A stretch of DNA of 64,000 nt from Parcubacteria group bacterium Gr01-1014_13 (GTDB lineage Bacteria; Patescibacteria; ABY1; Magasanikbacterales; GWA2-37-8), in NCBI GenBank assembly GCA_007376295.1, contig VMGB01000003.1, positions 118,120-182,119 of the forward strand. Reading direction: 5' to 3'. Position numbers and translations under genes: made by a program. Numbering within the stretch: position 1 is the stretch's first letter; the number at the start of each line of letters is the position of its first letter. Under the pieces are notes generated by a model. The model was not told the DNA's origin. It worked only from the letters and a program-made list of their open reading frames with translations, and did not search any database. This document shows, piece by piece, positions 24,058 to 32,344 of this stretch.

Positions 24058-26559
24058 CTAATCTAAATACTCTTTTAGATACATTCCGGTATAAGAATTT
24101 GGATTATCTCCCACTTCTTCTGGCGTGCCTTTGGCCACTATCGTGCCGCCTTTAGCTCCACCCTCTGGACCCAAGTCGATGATATAATCGGCGCATTTTA
24201 ATATATGTAAGTTATGCTCAATAATTATCACGGAATTTCCTTTGTCTACCAGTTTGTTCAAAACTCTGAGCAGTAATTCTATATCATGATAATGCAAACC
24301 GACTGTTGGTTCATCCAAAAGATACATAGTTTTTTTACCTAATGGCCCGGTAAGTTCGCGAGCTAATTTTATACGTTGCGCTTCTCCACCCGAAAGTGTC
24401 GTCGCGCTTTGTCCCAAACGCAGATAACCTAAACCAACTTCTTGCAGAACTTTTAATTTGTCGGTAATCAAATAATTGTTTTCAAAAAATTTAGTCGCTT
24501 CGTTTACCGTCATTTCGAGCACATCACTAATATTTTTACCTTTGTGTTTCACTTGCAAAGTTTCGCGGCTAAATCTTTTGCCATGACAAACTTCACAAGG
24601 CACTTCCACCTCAGGCATGAAATGCATTTCAATTGTGTTAAAACCTGCGCCTTGGCAAGCTTCACAGCGACCGCCCGCTCGATTGAAAGAAAAACGTGAG
24701 TGCGTATAACCACGCATGCGTGAATCTTCTAGACTGGCATAGAAATCACGGATAGGCGTAAAAATACCAGTATAGGTGGCCGGATTGGAACGCGGAGTGC
24801 GGCCAATCGGCGACTGATCCATAATTATAACTTTATCTACATATTCAGAGCCGGTAATTTTCGCTACGTCTTCTAAATGCTTAAACCGGCTTTTTATTCT
24901 GACCATGTTTTCATATAACACATCATACAAAAGTGAAGATTTACCACCGCCAGACACACCCGAAATACAAACCAATTTACGTAACGGGATTTTTACATTA
25001 ATATTTTTTAAATTGTGGGCACGGGCGCCGACTATAGAAATTTCTTCCGTTTCTTTCCAGCGGCGTTTTCTCGGCACTTCAATTTTTACTTCTTCATTTA
25101 AATACTTCAAAGTTAACGACCGGCTATCTTTTGTTTTCTTAATATCTTTAGTTGGGCCAGCAAACACCACTTCCCCACCCAACTCTCCGGCCATGGGGCC
25201 GAGGTCGATTAAATAGTCCGAGTCTTTTATCGTGCGCTCGTCGTGTTCTACGATTATCACTGTATTGTTTTCGTCGCGTAAATTTTTTAAAGTTTTTACC
25301 AAGCGTTCGGTATCGCGTTCATGCAAACCAATCGTCGGTTCGTCTAACACATACAAAGTATTAGAAAGATGCGAACCAATCTGCGAAGCCAAACGAATAC
25401 GCTGCGCCTCGCCGCCTGATAGTGTTTCTGCTTCGCGGATTAGAGTAATGTAATCCAAACCAACCTCTAACAAAAATTTTAGACGGTCATTAATTTCTTT
25501 CACCACATTGTGCGCGATCAATCTGTGGCGTTCATTTAGATTTTTTTCATAATCCTTAAAAAAATCATGGGCATCAGCAATTGTTAAAGCCGAAACTTCA
25601 TAAATATTTTTGTCTTTAATACGAACCGATAATGCTTCCGGTTTTAATCTTTTGCCTTGGCAATCCGGACAAATTGTTTTTAAAAACAAATCGGTTTTGC
25701 CTAAACCGCCACAAGTCGGACATGCGCCAGCTGGACTGTTGAACGAAAACAGACGCGGCTCAATTTCAGGAAAAGAAAATCCGTCTGTAGGGCAAGACCA
25801 ATGGCTGGAAAATAATCTTTCCACTTGGTCTTTTTTATTTTCTCTAAACAAAACCGCGGCCAAACCTTTGCTATGCTGCAAAGCGTTTTCTACCGCTTCA
25901 AATAATCTAGTTTCGTCGCTAATCATCACTCTGTCCATCACAATATCTATATCATGCACTTTGTAACGAGATAATTCTACGCGGTCGTGCAAAGAAACAA
26001 GCTTGCCATCTACCCGCGCCTGATCAAACCCGTCATTTAAGAAATCATAAAGCATTTGGTAATACTCGCCTTTGCGGCCGCGTACTACCGGAGACAAAAT
26101 TGTCACATATTTTTCTTTCAAATCTGCGCCCATACCCAAAATTATATCCACCATCTCCTCCGGAGTAAGTTTTTCGATTTTAGTGCCATCAGTCGGGCAA
26201 TATACCTCGCCCAGACGCGCATACAAAACACGCAAGTAGTCATAAATTTCGGTGAGTGTGCCCACAATAGAGCGCGGGTTGTGGCTAAGCGCTTTTTGGC
26301 CAATAGCAATGGCCGGCGAAAGACCGGTAATTTCATCTACATCGGCGCGTTCCATCTGACCCAAAAATTGGCGCGCATATGGCGACAAAGACTCTATATA
26401 TCTGCGTTGGCCTTCAGCAAAAATAGTATCAAAAGCAAGAGACGATTTGCCGCTACCGGACACTCCAGTAAAAACCGTCATTTTATTTTTCGGAATTTCC
26501 AAAGAAACATTTTTTAAATTATGCACTCTGGCTCCTTTGATAACAATTTTGTCTTCCAT
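24058..26559 (-). CDS. uvrA: Excinuclease ABC subunit UvrA, compact form
   Basis: 833 aa against about 940 in E. coli. Both ATPase halves are intact: Walker A GVSGSGKSSLAFD and GVSGGGKSSLLYD, ABC signatures LSGGEAQRIRLASQ and LSGGEAQRIKLARE, and the Walker B pairs LDEPTIGLH and LDEPTVGLH. The UvrB-binding insertion is present (KYVTILSPVVRGRKGEY). In the first zinc module the two Cys pairs, CPTCGGLG and CPDCQGKRL, are separated by only a short linker, where E. coli UvrA has over 100 residues. The predicted leader is about 8 nt with no Shine-Dalgarno sequence. Confidence 0.96.
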   Translation of the reverse strand: MEDKIVIKGARVHNLKNVSLEIPKNKMTVFTGVSGSGKSSLAFDTIFAEGQRRYIESLSPYARQFLGQMERADVDEITGLSPAIAIGQKALSHNPRSIVGTLTEIYDYLRVLYARLGEVYCPTDGTKIEKLTPEEMVDIILGMGADLKEKYVTILSPVVRGRKGEYYQMLYDFLNDGFDQARVDGKLVSLHDRVELSRYKVHDIDIVMDRVMISDETRLFEAVENALQHSKGLAAVLFRENKKDQVERLFSSHWSCPTDGFSFPEIEPRLFSFNSPAGACPTCGGLGKTDLFLKTICPDCQGKRLKPEALSVRIKDKNIYEVSALTIADAHDFFKDYEKNLNERHRLIAHNVVKEINDRLKFLLEVGLDYITLIREAETLSGGEAQRIRLASQIGSHLSNTLYVLDEPTIGLHERDTERLVKTLKNLRDENNTVIIVEHDERTIKDSDYLIDLGPMAGELGGEVVFAGPTKDIKKTKDSRSLTLKYLNEEVKIEVPRKRRWKETEEISIVGARAHNLKNINVKIPLRKLVCISGVSGGGKSSLLYDVLYENMVRIKSRFKHLEDVAKITGSEYVDKVIIMDQSPIGRTPRSNPATYTGIFTPIRDFYASLEDSRMRGYTHSRFSFNRAGGRCEACQGAGFNTIEMHFMPEVEVPCEVCHGKRFSRETLQVKHKGKNISDVLEMTVNEATKFFENNYLITDKLKVLQEVGLGYLRLGQSATTLSGGEAQRIKLARELTGPLGKKTMYLLDEPTVGLHYHDIELLLRVLNKLVDKGNSVIIIEHNLHILKCADYIIDLGPEGGAKGGTIVAKGTPEEVGDNPNSYTGMYLKEYLD

Positions 26560-26573
26560 ATATAATTGACTTA

Positions 26574-26603
26574 TTTATAATATTTTGTTTAACTTATTCT
26601 CAA
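26574..26603 (-). promoter_or_regulatory. Promoter of uvrA
   Basis: TTGAGA (26598-26603), 18 bp, TATAAA (26574-26579) on the minus strand. The -35 box overlaps the Shine-Dalgarno sequence of the divergent orphan gene. Confidence 0.55.
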
Positions 26604-26615
26604 GGAGAATACCAC

Positions 26616-26954
26616 ATGTTCAAGCCGCAAAAATTCTACGCTGCACTTATAGTTTCCAGAAAACCGATTAACCTCGGCGATTTGCCCCAAGACCACTCTG
26701 TCACACACCTTGTAAATGAAGAATTCGAACTCAAATCTAATGGCAGAGGCGGTTGGATGACAGAGAAATCAGTGCCACACCACTACGATAGTTACAAGGG
26801 CAGCAAAGAGCAGCTTCGCGGTTCAGGGCAGTCTATTTCGCTCGCCATTGTCGATTGGTTCGCTTCCCTTTGTTCTTACGTTCCCTACCTCTCCCTCGAA
26901 CGCAAGAGGAAGCTGGAGCAAGAGAAGGAAGATAAAGTCCCAACAGACGAATAG
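26616..26954 (+). CDS. Orphan hypothetical protein, 112 aa
   Basis: Not recognised. Soluble, with an N-terminal beta region (KFYAALIVSRKPINLGDLP) and a charged C-terminal helix (RKRKLEQEKEDK). AAGGAG sits 8 nt before the ATG. Stands alone between uvrA and uvrB, ending in an intrinsic terminator that overlaps the 3' end of uvrB. Confidence 0.7.
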   Translation: MFKPQKFYAALIVSRKPINLGDLPQDHSVTHLVNEEFELKSNGRGGWMTEKSVPHHYDSYKGSKEQLRGSGQSISLAIVDWFASLCSYVPYLSLERKRKLEQEKEDKVPTDE

Positions 26955-26979
26955 CTCTTAGTACCAACCTAGTATCCAC

Positions 26980-27010
26980 GTCGGCCTTCATTAGGACCGA
27001 TGCTTTTTTT
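26980..27010 (+). terminator. Intrinsic terminator of the 112-aa orphan
   Basis: GTCGGCCT pairs with AGGACCGAT around TCATT, then seven to eight T. The stem lies across the stop codon of the convergent uvrB. Confidence 0.75.
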
Positions 27011-28865
27011 TAATGAGCTTACCATCTTCGGCTTCAGGTTCTGGAATATCCAAGAAATCTTCGATCGCTTTATGCGTTGTCTGTGGCGTAATGCCATGCT
27101 TCTTGTTATATGCCAACTGTTTTTCTCTGCGTCTCTCCACTTCGGCCATGGCTCGTTTCATCGAGCCAGTAATCGTATCGGCATACAATACAACTTTACC
27201 GGCCACATTACGCGCCGCGCGGCCCATAGTCTGCATCAGCGATTCTTCGCTGCGTAAAAATCCTTCTCTATCAGCATCCATAATGGCTACAAATGTAACT
27301 TCGGGCAGATCCAAACCTTCACGCAACAAATTCACACCGATCAACACATTAAACTTTCCGCGCCGAAAATCCGTAAGAATTTCTGTCCTCTGCAAAGTCT
27401 TTATATCCGAATGCAAATAATTTACGGTATAATTTTTTCTCAGTAAAAATTCATTTAATTCTTCAGCCATTTTTTTAGTCAGCACATTCACAATCGCTCT
27501 CTCACCTTTTTTTACAATCTGGTCAATCTCTTTCATCAAATCATCTACCTGGCCTTTATTGGTTTTTTTATCAAACACTGGTCGTACTTCTATCGGCGGA
27601 TCAATTAGACCGGTAGGACGAATAACCTGTTCGGCAATTTGTGAAGATTTTTTTATCTCAAAATCACCGGGCGTGGCTGAAGTGAAAATAACTTGGCCAA
27701 CTCTTTTCTCAAATTCATCAAAGCGTAATGGACGGTTGTCCAAGGCCGAAGGCAGTCTCCAGCCATACTGTGCCAAAACTTGTTTGCGGCTTTGGTCACC
27801 GGCATACATGCCGCGCACCTGCGGCAAACCAATATGCGATTCGTCCATGATAGTAAGAAAATCCGGCTTACCATCTTTCCAAGGAAAATATGCCAGCAAA
27901 GTATCTGGTGCTTCGCCAGCTAATTTACCGGCCAAATGACGGGAGTAATTTTCAATACCATGACAAAAACCCAAAGTCTTCAACATTTCCATATCATATT
28001 TAGTGCGGCGTTCCAGTCTTTCCTCTTCCAAATACAATTCTTTTTTCTTAAAATAATCCAAACGTTCTTTTAGTTCTTTTTTTATTTCCTTCAGCGCTTC
28101 TTTCATTTGCGGTTCGGAAGAAATAAAATGCTTGACTGGAAAAATTACAGCTTCGTTTAATTTTTCTTTTACTGTTCGGGTTAAAACATTCACAATATTA
28201 ATTTCACTAATTTTTTGGTCAACAATTTCTATACGGTAAGCAATATTTTCCGAAGCCGGCATTATTTCAAACACATCGCCGCGCGCGCGGAATTTACCTC
28301 GCTCCAATGCTCCGGGCGTACGGGTAAATTGAATTTTGACCAGTTGGCGCATCAAATCTCCACGCACAATCGGCTGACCCACACTTAAATTTATCGCCGA
28401 TTCAAAATAATTGCTCGGCACACCCAAATTGTAAATACAAGAAACCGAAGCCACAATAATTACATCTTTACGCGACATCAAAGCACTGGTGGCCTGGTGA
28501 CGCAAGCGATCTATTTCTTGATTGATCATCGCTTCCTTCTCTATGTATGTATCGCTGGTCGGCATGTAGGCTTCCGGCTGATAGTAGTCATAGTAGGAGA
28601 CAAAATAATTTACCGAATTTTCCGGAAAGAAATTTTTGTATTCACGGTACAACTGCGCAGCCAAAGCTTTATTTGGCGCCATTACCAAAACCGACTTATT
28701 AAATTGGGTAATAACATTGGCCATGGAAAAAGTTTTACCCGATCCGGTAACGCCAAGTAAAGTCTGGTAACGATTGCCTTTTTTTAGGCCGTTTACCAGC
28801 TTTTCTATAGCCTGGGGTTGATCCCCGGCTGGTTTGAATTTTGATTTTAGTTTAAATAAAGACAT
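26991..28865 (-). CDS. uvrB: Excinuclease ABC subunit UvrB without the C-terminal UVR domain
   Basis: 624 aa. Helicase motifs are intact: Walker A LGVTGSGKTFSMA, the DNA-inserting beta-hairpin YYDYYQPEAYMP, motif II as MDESH, motif VI QTMGRAARN. After GITPQTTHKAIEDFLDIP the protein stops within 20 residues, whereas standard UvrB has a linker and a UVR coiled-coil of about 35 residues that contacts UvrC. UvrC in this genome has a degraded matching module. No Shine-Dalgarno sequence precedes the ATG; a possible promoter is in the palindrome at 28930-28956. Confidence 0.96.
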   Translation of the reverse strand: MSLFKLKSKFKPAGDQPQAIEKLVNGLKKGNRYQTLLGVTGSGKTFSMANVITQFNKSVLVMAPNKALAAQLYREYKNFFPENSVNYFVSYYDYYQPEAYMPTSDTYIEKEAMINQEIDRLRHQATSALMSRKDVIIVASVSCIYNLGVPSNYFESAINLSVGQPIVRGDLMRQLVKIQFTRTPGALERGKFRARGDVFEIMPASENIAYRIEIVDQKISEINIVNVLTRTVKEKLNEAVIFPVKHFISSEPQMKEALKEIKKELKERLDYFKKKELYLEEERLERRTKYDMEMLKTLGFCHGIENYSRHLAGKLAGEAPDTLLAYFPWKDGKPDFLTIMDESHIGLPQVRGMYAGDQSRKQVLAQYGWRLPSALDNRPLRFDEFEKRVGQVIFTSATPGDFEIKKSSQIAEQVIRPTGLIDPPIEVRPVFDKKTNKGQVDDLMKEIDQIVKKGERAIVNVLTKKMAEELNEFLLRKNYTVNYLHSDIKTLQRTEILTDFRRGKFNVLIGVNLLREGLDLPEVTFVAIMDADREGFLRSEESLMQTMGRAARNVAGKVVLYADTITGSMKRAMAEVERRREKQLAYNKKHGITPQTTHKAIEDFLDIPEPEAEDGKLIKKKHRS

Positions 28866-28929
28866 AAATAAATACGCAAAATCCCCGGTTTCCCGGGTTG
28901 TATAGGGGGTATGATGACTGATTTAGGTG

Positions 28930-28975
28930 GGTTTGTCAATGTTACATTGACAAACCGGTCCAAGCCTGCTATTTT
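28930..28975. promoter_or_regulatory. 27-bp palindrome holding two divergent -35 boxes
   Basis: A 13-bp perfect inverted repeat with a single central base (28930-28956). The right arm contains TTGACA (28947-28952), 17 bp before TATTTT (28970-28975), which serves the plus-strand gene at 29018. The left arm contains the mirrored TTGACA, 17 bp before CATCAT, and could serve uvrB. A sister palindrome lies at 30493-30517. Confidence 0.65.
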
Positions 28976-29017
28976 ACACCCAACATCAAGCCTGCGGGTT
29001 TGAGAAAGGCAAAATAA

Positions 29018-29419
29018 ATGCTCACTGCAATCCTGGTAGCTGTAGGTATTATCGCCTACTTGAATATCGGTTACTGGTGGGGAAATATTTCTTGGAGAAT
29101 TTGGCGCACCCGAAAACGGTCTTTGACTGCTATGCTCTGTTTTCCCATAAATTATAGCTTGGACAAGATTGGAGATGAAGAATGGAAACCAAACCCAGAT
29201 TATCCGCTTACTCAGGTTATTGCCCGTGAATTCCAGCCGTTGATAGCTGTTTTTAATAGCCAATCTTTTTATGCCATAACGATGACATTTGTCTGGCCAT
29301 TAAAGTTGGTTTGGAACGTTCCCGTCCTTATTGGTTTTATTGGCTGGAAAGTAATCAAAACAACCCCTGGAATAATTATATACCCTGCCTCTAAATTATT
29401 GCCCAAAGAAAAAATATAG
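29018..29419 (+). CDS. Two-helix membrane protein, paralogue A (133 aa)
   Basis: Not recognised in known families. Helix 1 (LTAILVAVGIIAYLNIGYWWG), a basic segment (WRIWRTRKRSL) with LCFP, a soluble stretch, then helix 2 (VWPLKLVWNVPVLIGFIG). It is clearly related to the gene at 30582: shared IxYLNxGYWxG, KRS, LCFP and WPxKLVxN, and the same promoter, leader, AAAGG ribosome-binding site and terminator. The start is set by that alignment. The two copies flank an ADP-ribosylglycohydrolase gene. Confidence 0.75.
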   Translation: MLTAILVAVGIIAYLNIGYWWGNISWRIWRTRKRSLTAMLCFPINYSLDKIGDEEWKPNPDYPLTQVIAREFQPLIAVFNSQSFYAITMTFVWPLKLVWNVPVLIGFIGWKVIKTTPGIIIYPASKLLPKEKI

Positions 29420-29434
29420 GCCACTTATAATCCG

Positions 29435-29461
29435 CCGACGCAACAATGCGCCGGTTTTTTT
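29435..29461 (+). terminator. Terminator of paralogue A
   Basis: CCGACGCA pairs with TGCGCCGG, then seven T. The sequence is nearly the same as the terminator of paralogue B at 31159-31188. Confidence 0.8.
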
Positions 29462-29486
29462 ATATAACTTTTTCAGAACAAAAAAA

Positions 29487-29512
29487 TCCTGCCGAGTAAT
29501 ACTCTGGCAGGA
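29487..29512 (-). terminator. Terminator of the ADP-ribosylglycohydrolase gene
   Basis: TCCTGCCGAG pairs with CTCTGGCAGGA, followed on the minus strand by seven T. Confidence 0.85.
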
Positions 29513-29530
29513 ACAAACCTCCAAAACTTA

Positions 29531-30439
29531 TTATTGATATTTATACATCAGCAACTCACCTAGTTTCCGCAGGCGTGCTGCCCCGGTCTTGGTGCTACCA
29601 CCCTCCAAATCACGTTCCATGAATGAGGGAAGTTTATCGCCATGATACCTTGCCGAAGCAATACCCCAGGCAATGGCTGCTACTGAATCTGTATCGCCAC
29701 CCCACTTGATAACTTGTCTCAAAATTCCCATCAAGGAATTTTCTTGAGCCAGGACAGTCACCACTGCCTGTACAGTCGCAATTGCAACTGAAGTTCCTGG
29801 TGAGGCCTTTACAGGCCCGCAAGGCCATGGCCGAAAAATAGCGTCTCCAAAGTACCTCACATCTTCTTCTGGCAAATATCGTTGGCAGAACCTGCCCAAA
29901 CCCGGGAGAACAGTATTTTCATAAAGAGCAAAATGGCTCATTAGCGCCACCGCGCGGGCGCTGAATCGCCCTTCAGGTGTGTCGTGTGTAATAGAAGCTT
30001 GAAGTGTAGCCACTTCCAATACCTTCCCCACTGTCGGCAAAACCCCAATCGGCACTGCGCGCATAGCCGCACCATTCTTTACTGAGGTTGGATCGATAAG
30101 CGCGAGTAGTTCCTTGCCGCTACGCACGAGTTCCAGAACAGTCTGAAATCCCTTGGAGTACCCTTTACGACGTCCGCCAGTCTTAAACTCGGCAACATAT
30201 GCGTCGGCAAATGCTAGCTTAGTAAAGAACCCGGGTTGTTGAATTAATACCAGGGCATTGGCCACCGACATTTCCGTGTCATCGGTATATGAACCAGCGG
30301 GAAGACCGTGGGTCGGATGAGCCAGATACCCTTGGAACTCTAAACACTTACCCTCTAATGCATTGTTGTACTCTACTGCTACGGCATAAGCATCGGCCAT
30401 AGCGATATATAGCAACATGTTCGGATTACTGAAACGCAT
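29531..30439 (-). CDS. ADP-ribosylglycohydrolase (DraG/ARH) family protein
   Basis: 302 aa. Motifs that bind the two metal ions are visible: YTDDTEMS (residues 51-58) and WGGDTDSVAAIAWG (about 247-260), with the N-terminal AMADAYAVAVEY region in place of the usual GDALG. Members remove ADP-ribose from proteins, or process related ADP-ribosyl compounds; the target is unknown. AAAGGAG lies before the ATG. Possible promoter TTGACA (30496-30501) with TAGGGT 18 bp away. Flanked by two copies of a small membrane-protein cassette, so it may be part of a small acquired island. Confidence 0.85.
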   Translation of the reverse strand: MRFSNPNMLLYIAMADAYAVAVEYNNALEGKCLEFQGYLAHPTHGLPAGSYTDDTEMSVANALVLIQQPGFFTKLAFADAYVAEFKTGGRRKGYSKGFQTVLELVRSGKELLALIDPTSVKNGAAMRAVPIGVLPTVGKVLEVATLQASITHDTPEGRFSARAVALMSHFALYENTVLPGLGRFCQRYLPEEDVRYFGDAIFRPWPCGPVKASPGTSVAIATVQAVVTVLAQENSLMGILRQVIKWGGDTDSVAAIAWGIASARYHGDKLPSFMERDLEGGSTKTGAARLRKLGELLMYKYQ

Positions 30440-30492
30440 GAACTGCTCCTTTGGTTGTTATTTCTATCTGCACCCTACCTTGATTTAGAGCT

Positions 30493-30537
30493 GTTTGTCA
30501 ATGGATTATTGACAAACTAGCCTAAACCTGGTATTTT
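30493..30537. promoter_or_regulatory. 25-bp inverted repeat holding two divergent -35 boxes
   Basis: GTTTGTCAAT and ATTGACAAAC form 10-bp arms around GGATT (30493-30517). Plus strand: TTGACA (30509-30514), 17 bp, TATTTT (30532-30537) for the gene at 30582. Minus strand: TTGACA for the ADP-ribosylglycohydrolase gene. Same design as 28930-28956. Confidence 0.7.
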
Positions 30538-30581
30538 AAGGCCAACTTCGGACCAATCACGGTTCGAGAAAGGCAATGAAC

Positions 30582-31139
30582 ATGCTCGCACTTTACATCG
30601 CTCTGGGTATCATCGTTTACCTGAATACCGGATATTGGGGGGGCCATCTCTCTCGAAAAATTTGGGGTAAAGAAAAAAGATCTTTTGGAGGATTCCTCTG
30701 TTTCCCAGCATCTTTTTGTAAAAACTGTATTGGAAACAAGCGTGCGTGGAACACCTCGTCGGGAAACAATTTGATGTTGGTAACTGAAGAGGATTACGAA
30801 AAAATACTGGCGGTAGCATGGCCAATCAAGCTGGTACTGAACTTGATCGTAATTATCTCTATTGGCACATATTGTACCGTCAAAACCGGCTTCACCCTCG
30901 TTACTAACCCGTTTGCCTTCTTCCCCAAGAGGAAACCAAAAGAACTCCTAGCCGCACCTCTCCCGGCCGCACCGCCAGCCGAACCAACTCTAATCCAGTC
31001 CGACTCCTACTCGGAATCAAAGCATGACGAGTACCAACGCATCTTGACGCGGCATAACCAAGACGCAGTCCGTCTAAAAGAACTGGAATCTAAATTCCAA
31101 AAAGAAAACAAGGTTATACATCTACCAAAACGGATGTAG
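30582..31139 (+). CDS. Two-helix membrane protein, paralogue B (about 185 aa)
   Basis: Paralogue of the gene at 29018. Helix 1 (LALYIALGIIVYLNTGYWGG), basic loop with KRSFGGFLCFP, helix 2 (AWPIKLVLNLIVIISIGTY). It has an extra Pro/Ala linker and a charged C-terminal helix (EYQRILTRHNQDAVRLKELESKFQKE) that paralogue A lacks. ATG 30582 rather than 30576 keeps the same 7-nt distance from GAGAAAGGC as in paralogue A. Function unknown. Confidence 0.75.
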   Translation: MLALYIALGIIVYLNTGYWGGHLSRKIWGKEKRSFGGFLCFPASFCKNCIGNKRAWNTSSGNNLMLVTEEDYEKILAVAWPIKLVLNLIVIISIGTYCTVKTGFTLVTNPFAFFPKRKPKELLAAPLPAAPPAEPTLIQSDSYSESKHDEYQRILTRHNQDAVRLKELESKFQKENKVIHLPKRM

Positions 31140-31158
31140 AATCAAACTAACCAACTCT

Positions 31159-31188
31159 CCGACGCAACCCCAATGCGCCGGTTTTTTT
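31159..31188 (+). terminator. Terminator of paralogue B
   Basis: CCGACGCA/TGCGCCGG hairpin with seven T, near-identical to that of paralogue A. Confidence 0.8.
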
Positions 31189-31202
31189 ATCACATTTTCC
31201 CC

Positions 31203-31231
31203 TTGCATGATTCCCAATAAAATGATAAAAT
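31203..31231 (+). promoter_or_regulatory. Promoter of the gyrA operon
   Basis: TTGCAT (31203-31208), 17 bp, TAAAAT (31226-31231). The leader of about 65 nt contains a small CCTAAATTTAGG hairpin. Confidence 0.65.
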
Positions 31232-31302
31232 ATTGGTATATTTCAAGCAGTATTTCACCCCTAATTTAGGCGGTGATTTAATTAAAAAATGACTATTAAA
31301 TT

Positions 31303-31917
31303 ATGCATATAAGCTGGCTAGGGCAGACCTGCATCAAACTGCAAACAAAAAATTTAGATAAAGATGTTACAATAATACTTGACGCCTACAAACCAAAAAC
31401 CGGAGAATTTCCTCGTAGCTTTAGTCCGGACGTAGCCCTATTTTCATCTGGTTCAGAAAACGCAGCCACACTTTCCCAAGATCCTTTTGTGGTAGATTCT
31501 TTGGGTGAAGTAGAAGTAAAAAACGTAATGATCTATGCCATACCAGGCTCCGAAGGCAGTGTGATTTACAAACTAAACGGTGAAAGTTTAAATCTGGTTC
31601 ATTTGGGCAGATTAAAAAAACCACTTGATAATTCCGAAATGGAAAAAATTCTTTCTCCGGATGTTTTATTTATTCCTGTTGGCGGCGGCGCAAATTACCT
31701 TAGCGCTAAAGATGCAGCGGCAATGGCTACAGCGCTCGAACCGCGGGTAATAATCCCAATCGGATATAATTGCGACACCGATCCTGATGCCGCTCCAGTC
31801 TCCGCCTTTGTAAAAGAACTGGGCTTAAAACCAGAAGCCACAGAGAAAAAAGTTATTATCAAGAAAAAAGATTTACCACAAGAAGAAACAAAATTAATTG
31901 TTTTAGAAAAAGAATAA
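31303..31917 (+). CDS. Metallo-beta-lactamase-fold protein lacking metal ligands
   Basis: 204 aa. The fold is that of UlaG-like MBL hydrolases: MHISWLGQTCIKLQ at the start, then a domain with LNLVHLGRL and DVLFIPVGGGANYLSAKDAAAMATALEPRVIIPIGYN. The HxHxDH zinc motif should follow LFSSGSENAAT but no His is there, and the later His-Gly-Asp is LVHLGRL. The protein is therefore probably not a metal-dependent hydrolase and may be structural or regulatory. First gene of an operon with a small membrane protein and gyrA. Confidence 0.82.
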   Translation: MHISWLGQTCIKLQTKNLDKDVTIILDAYKPKTGEFPRSFSPDVALFSSGSENAATLSQDPFVVDSLGEVEVKNVMIYAIPGSEGSVIYKLNGESLNLVHLGRLKKPLDNSEMEKILSPDVLFIPVGGGANYLSAKDAAAMATALEPRVIIPIGYNCDTDPDAAPVSAFVKELGLKPEATEKKVIIKKKDLPQEETKLIVLEKE

Positions 31918-31926
31918 GTTGGTTTT

Positions 31927-32334
31927 ATGCCTAGGAGGAAAAAAATCGTAATCAAAGAAAATGAAACTTTACGCTTGCCTCCAGAAAATCAAAAAGCAAA
32001 AATGTGGCTTTGGATTGGGGTAAGCGCTATTAGCGCCATCATTCTAGTGATGTGGGGTTGGGCTACCAGCATCAGCCTTTCCTCGTTTAGTTGGGCAAAG
32101 ACTCCGGAAAAAAAATTAATTGAAAACAGCAAAAATGATTGGAACGAACTTTTTAACAACGAACAAGAAAAGATAAAAAACGAACAACTGAAATTACAGG
32201 TCAAACATATATTAACTACACTTATTGCCGAGGCAAACTCCAGCACTGCTAGCACCTCGACAACTGGCACAGCGACTACAACAACAATAACAATAACAAA
32301 TAGTTCGACTCCTTCAACAAGTTCTCACCACTAA
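31927..32334 (+). CDS. Small bitopic membrane protein upstream of gyrA
   Basis: 135 aa, not recognised. A basic N-terminus (PRRKKIVIKENETLRLPPENQ), one helix (WLWIGVSAISAIILVMWGWA), a charged helix (KNDWNELFNNEQEKIKNEQ) and a Thr/Ser-rich low-complexity tail. An AGGAGG lies inside its own second to fourth codons and is coding (Arg-Arg), not a ribosome-binding site. Sits 9 nt after the MBL-fold gene and 10 nt before gyrA. Confidence 0.72.
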   Translation: MPRRKKIVIKENETLRLPPENQKAKMWLWIGVSAISAIILVMWGWATSISLSSFSWAKTPEKKLIENSKNDWNELFNNEQEKIKNEQLKLQVKHILTTLIAEANSSTASTSTTGTATTTTITITNSSTPSTSSHH

Positions 32335-32344
32335 TGAATTACAT

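Noticed and set aside
31927..31950. AGGAGG at the start of the small membrane gene as a ribosome-binding site
   Set aside because: It is inside the gene (Arg-Arg codons) and has no start codon at a suitable distance downstream.
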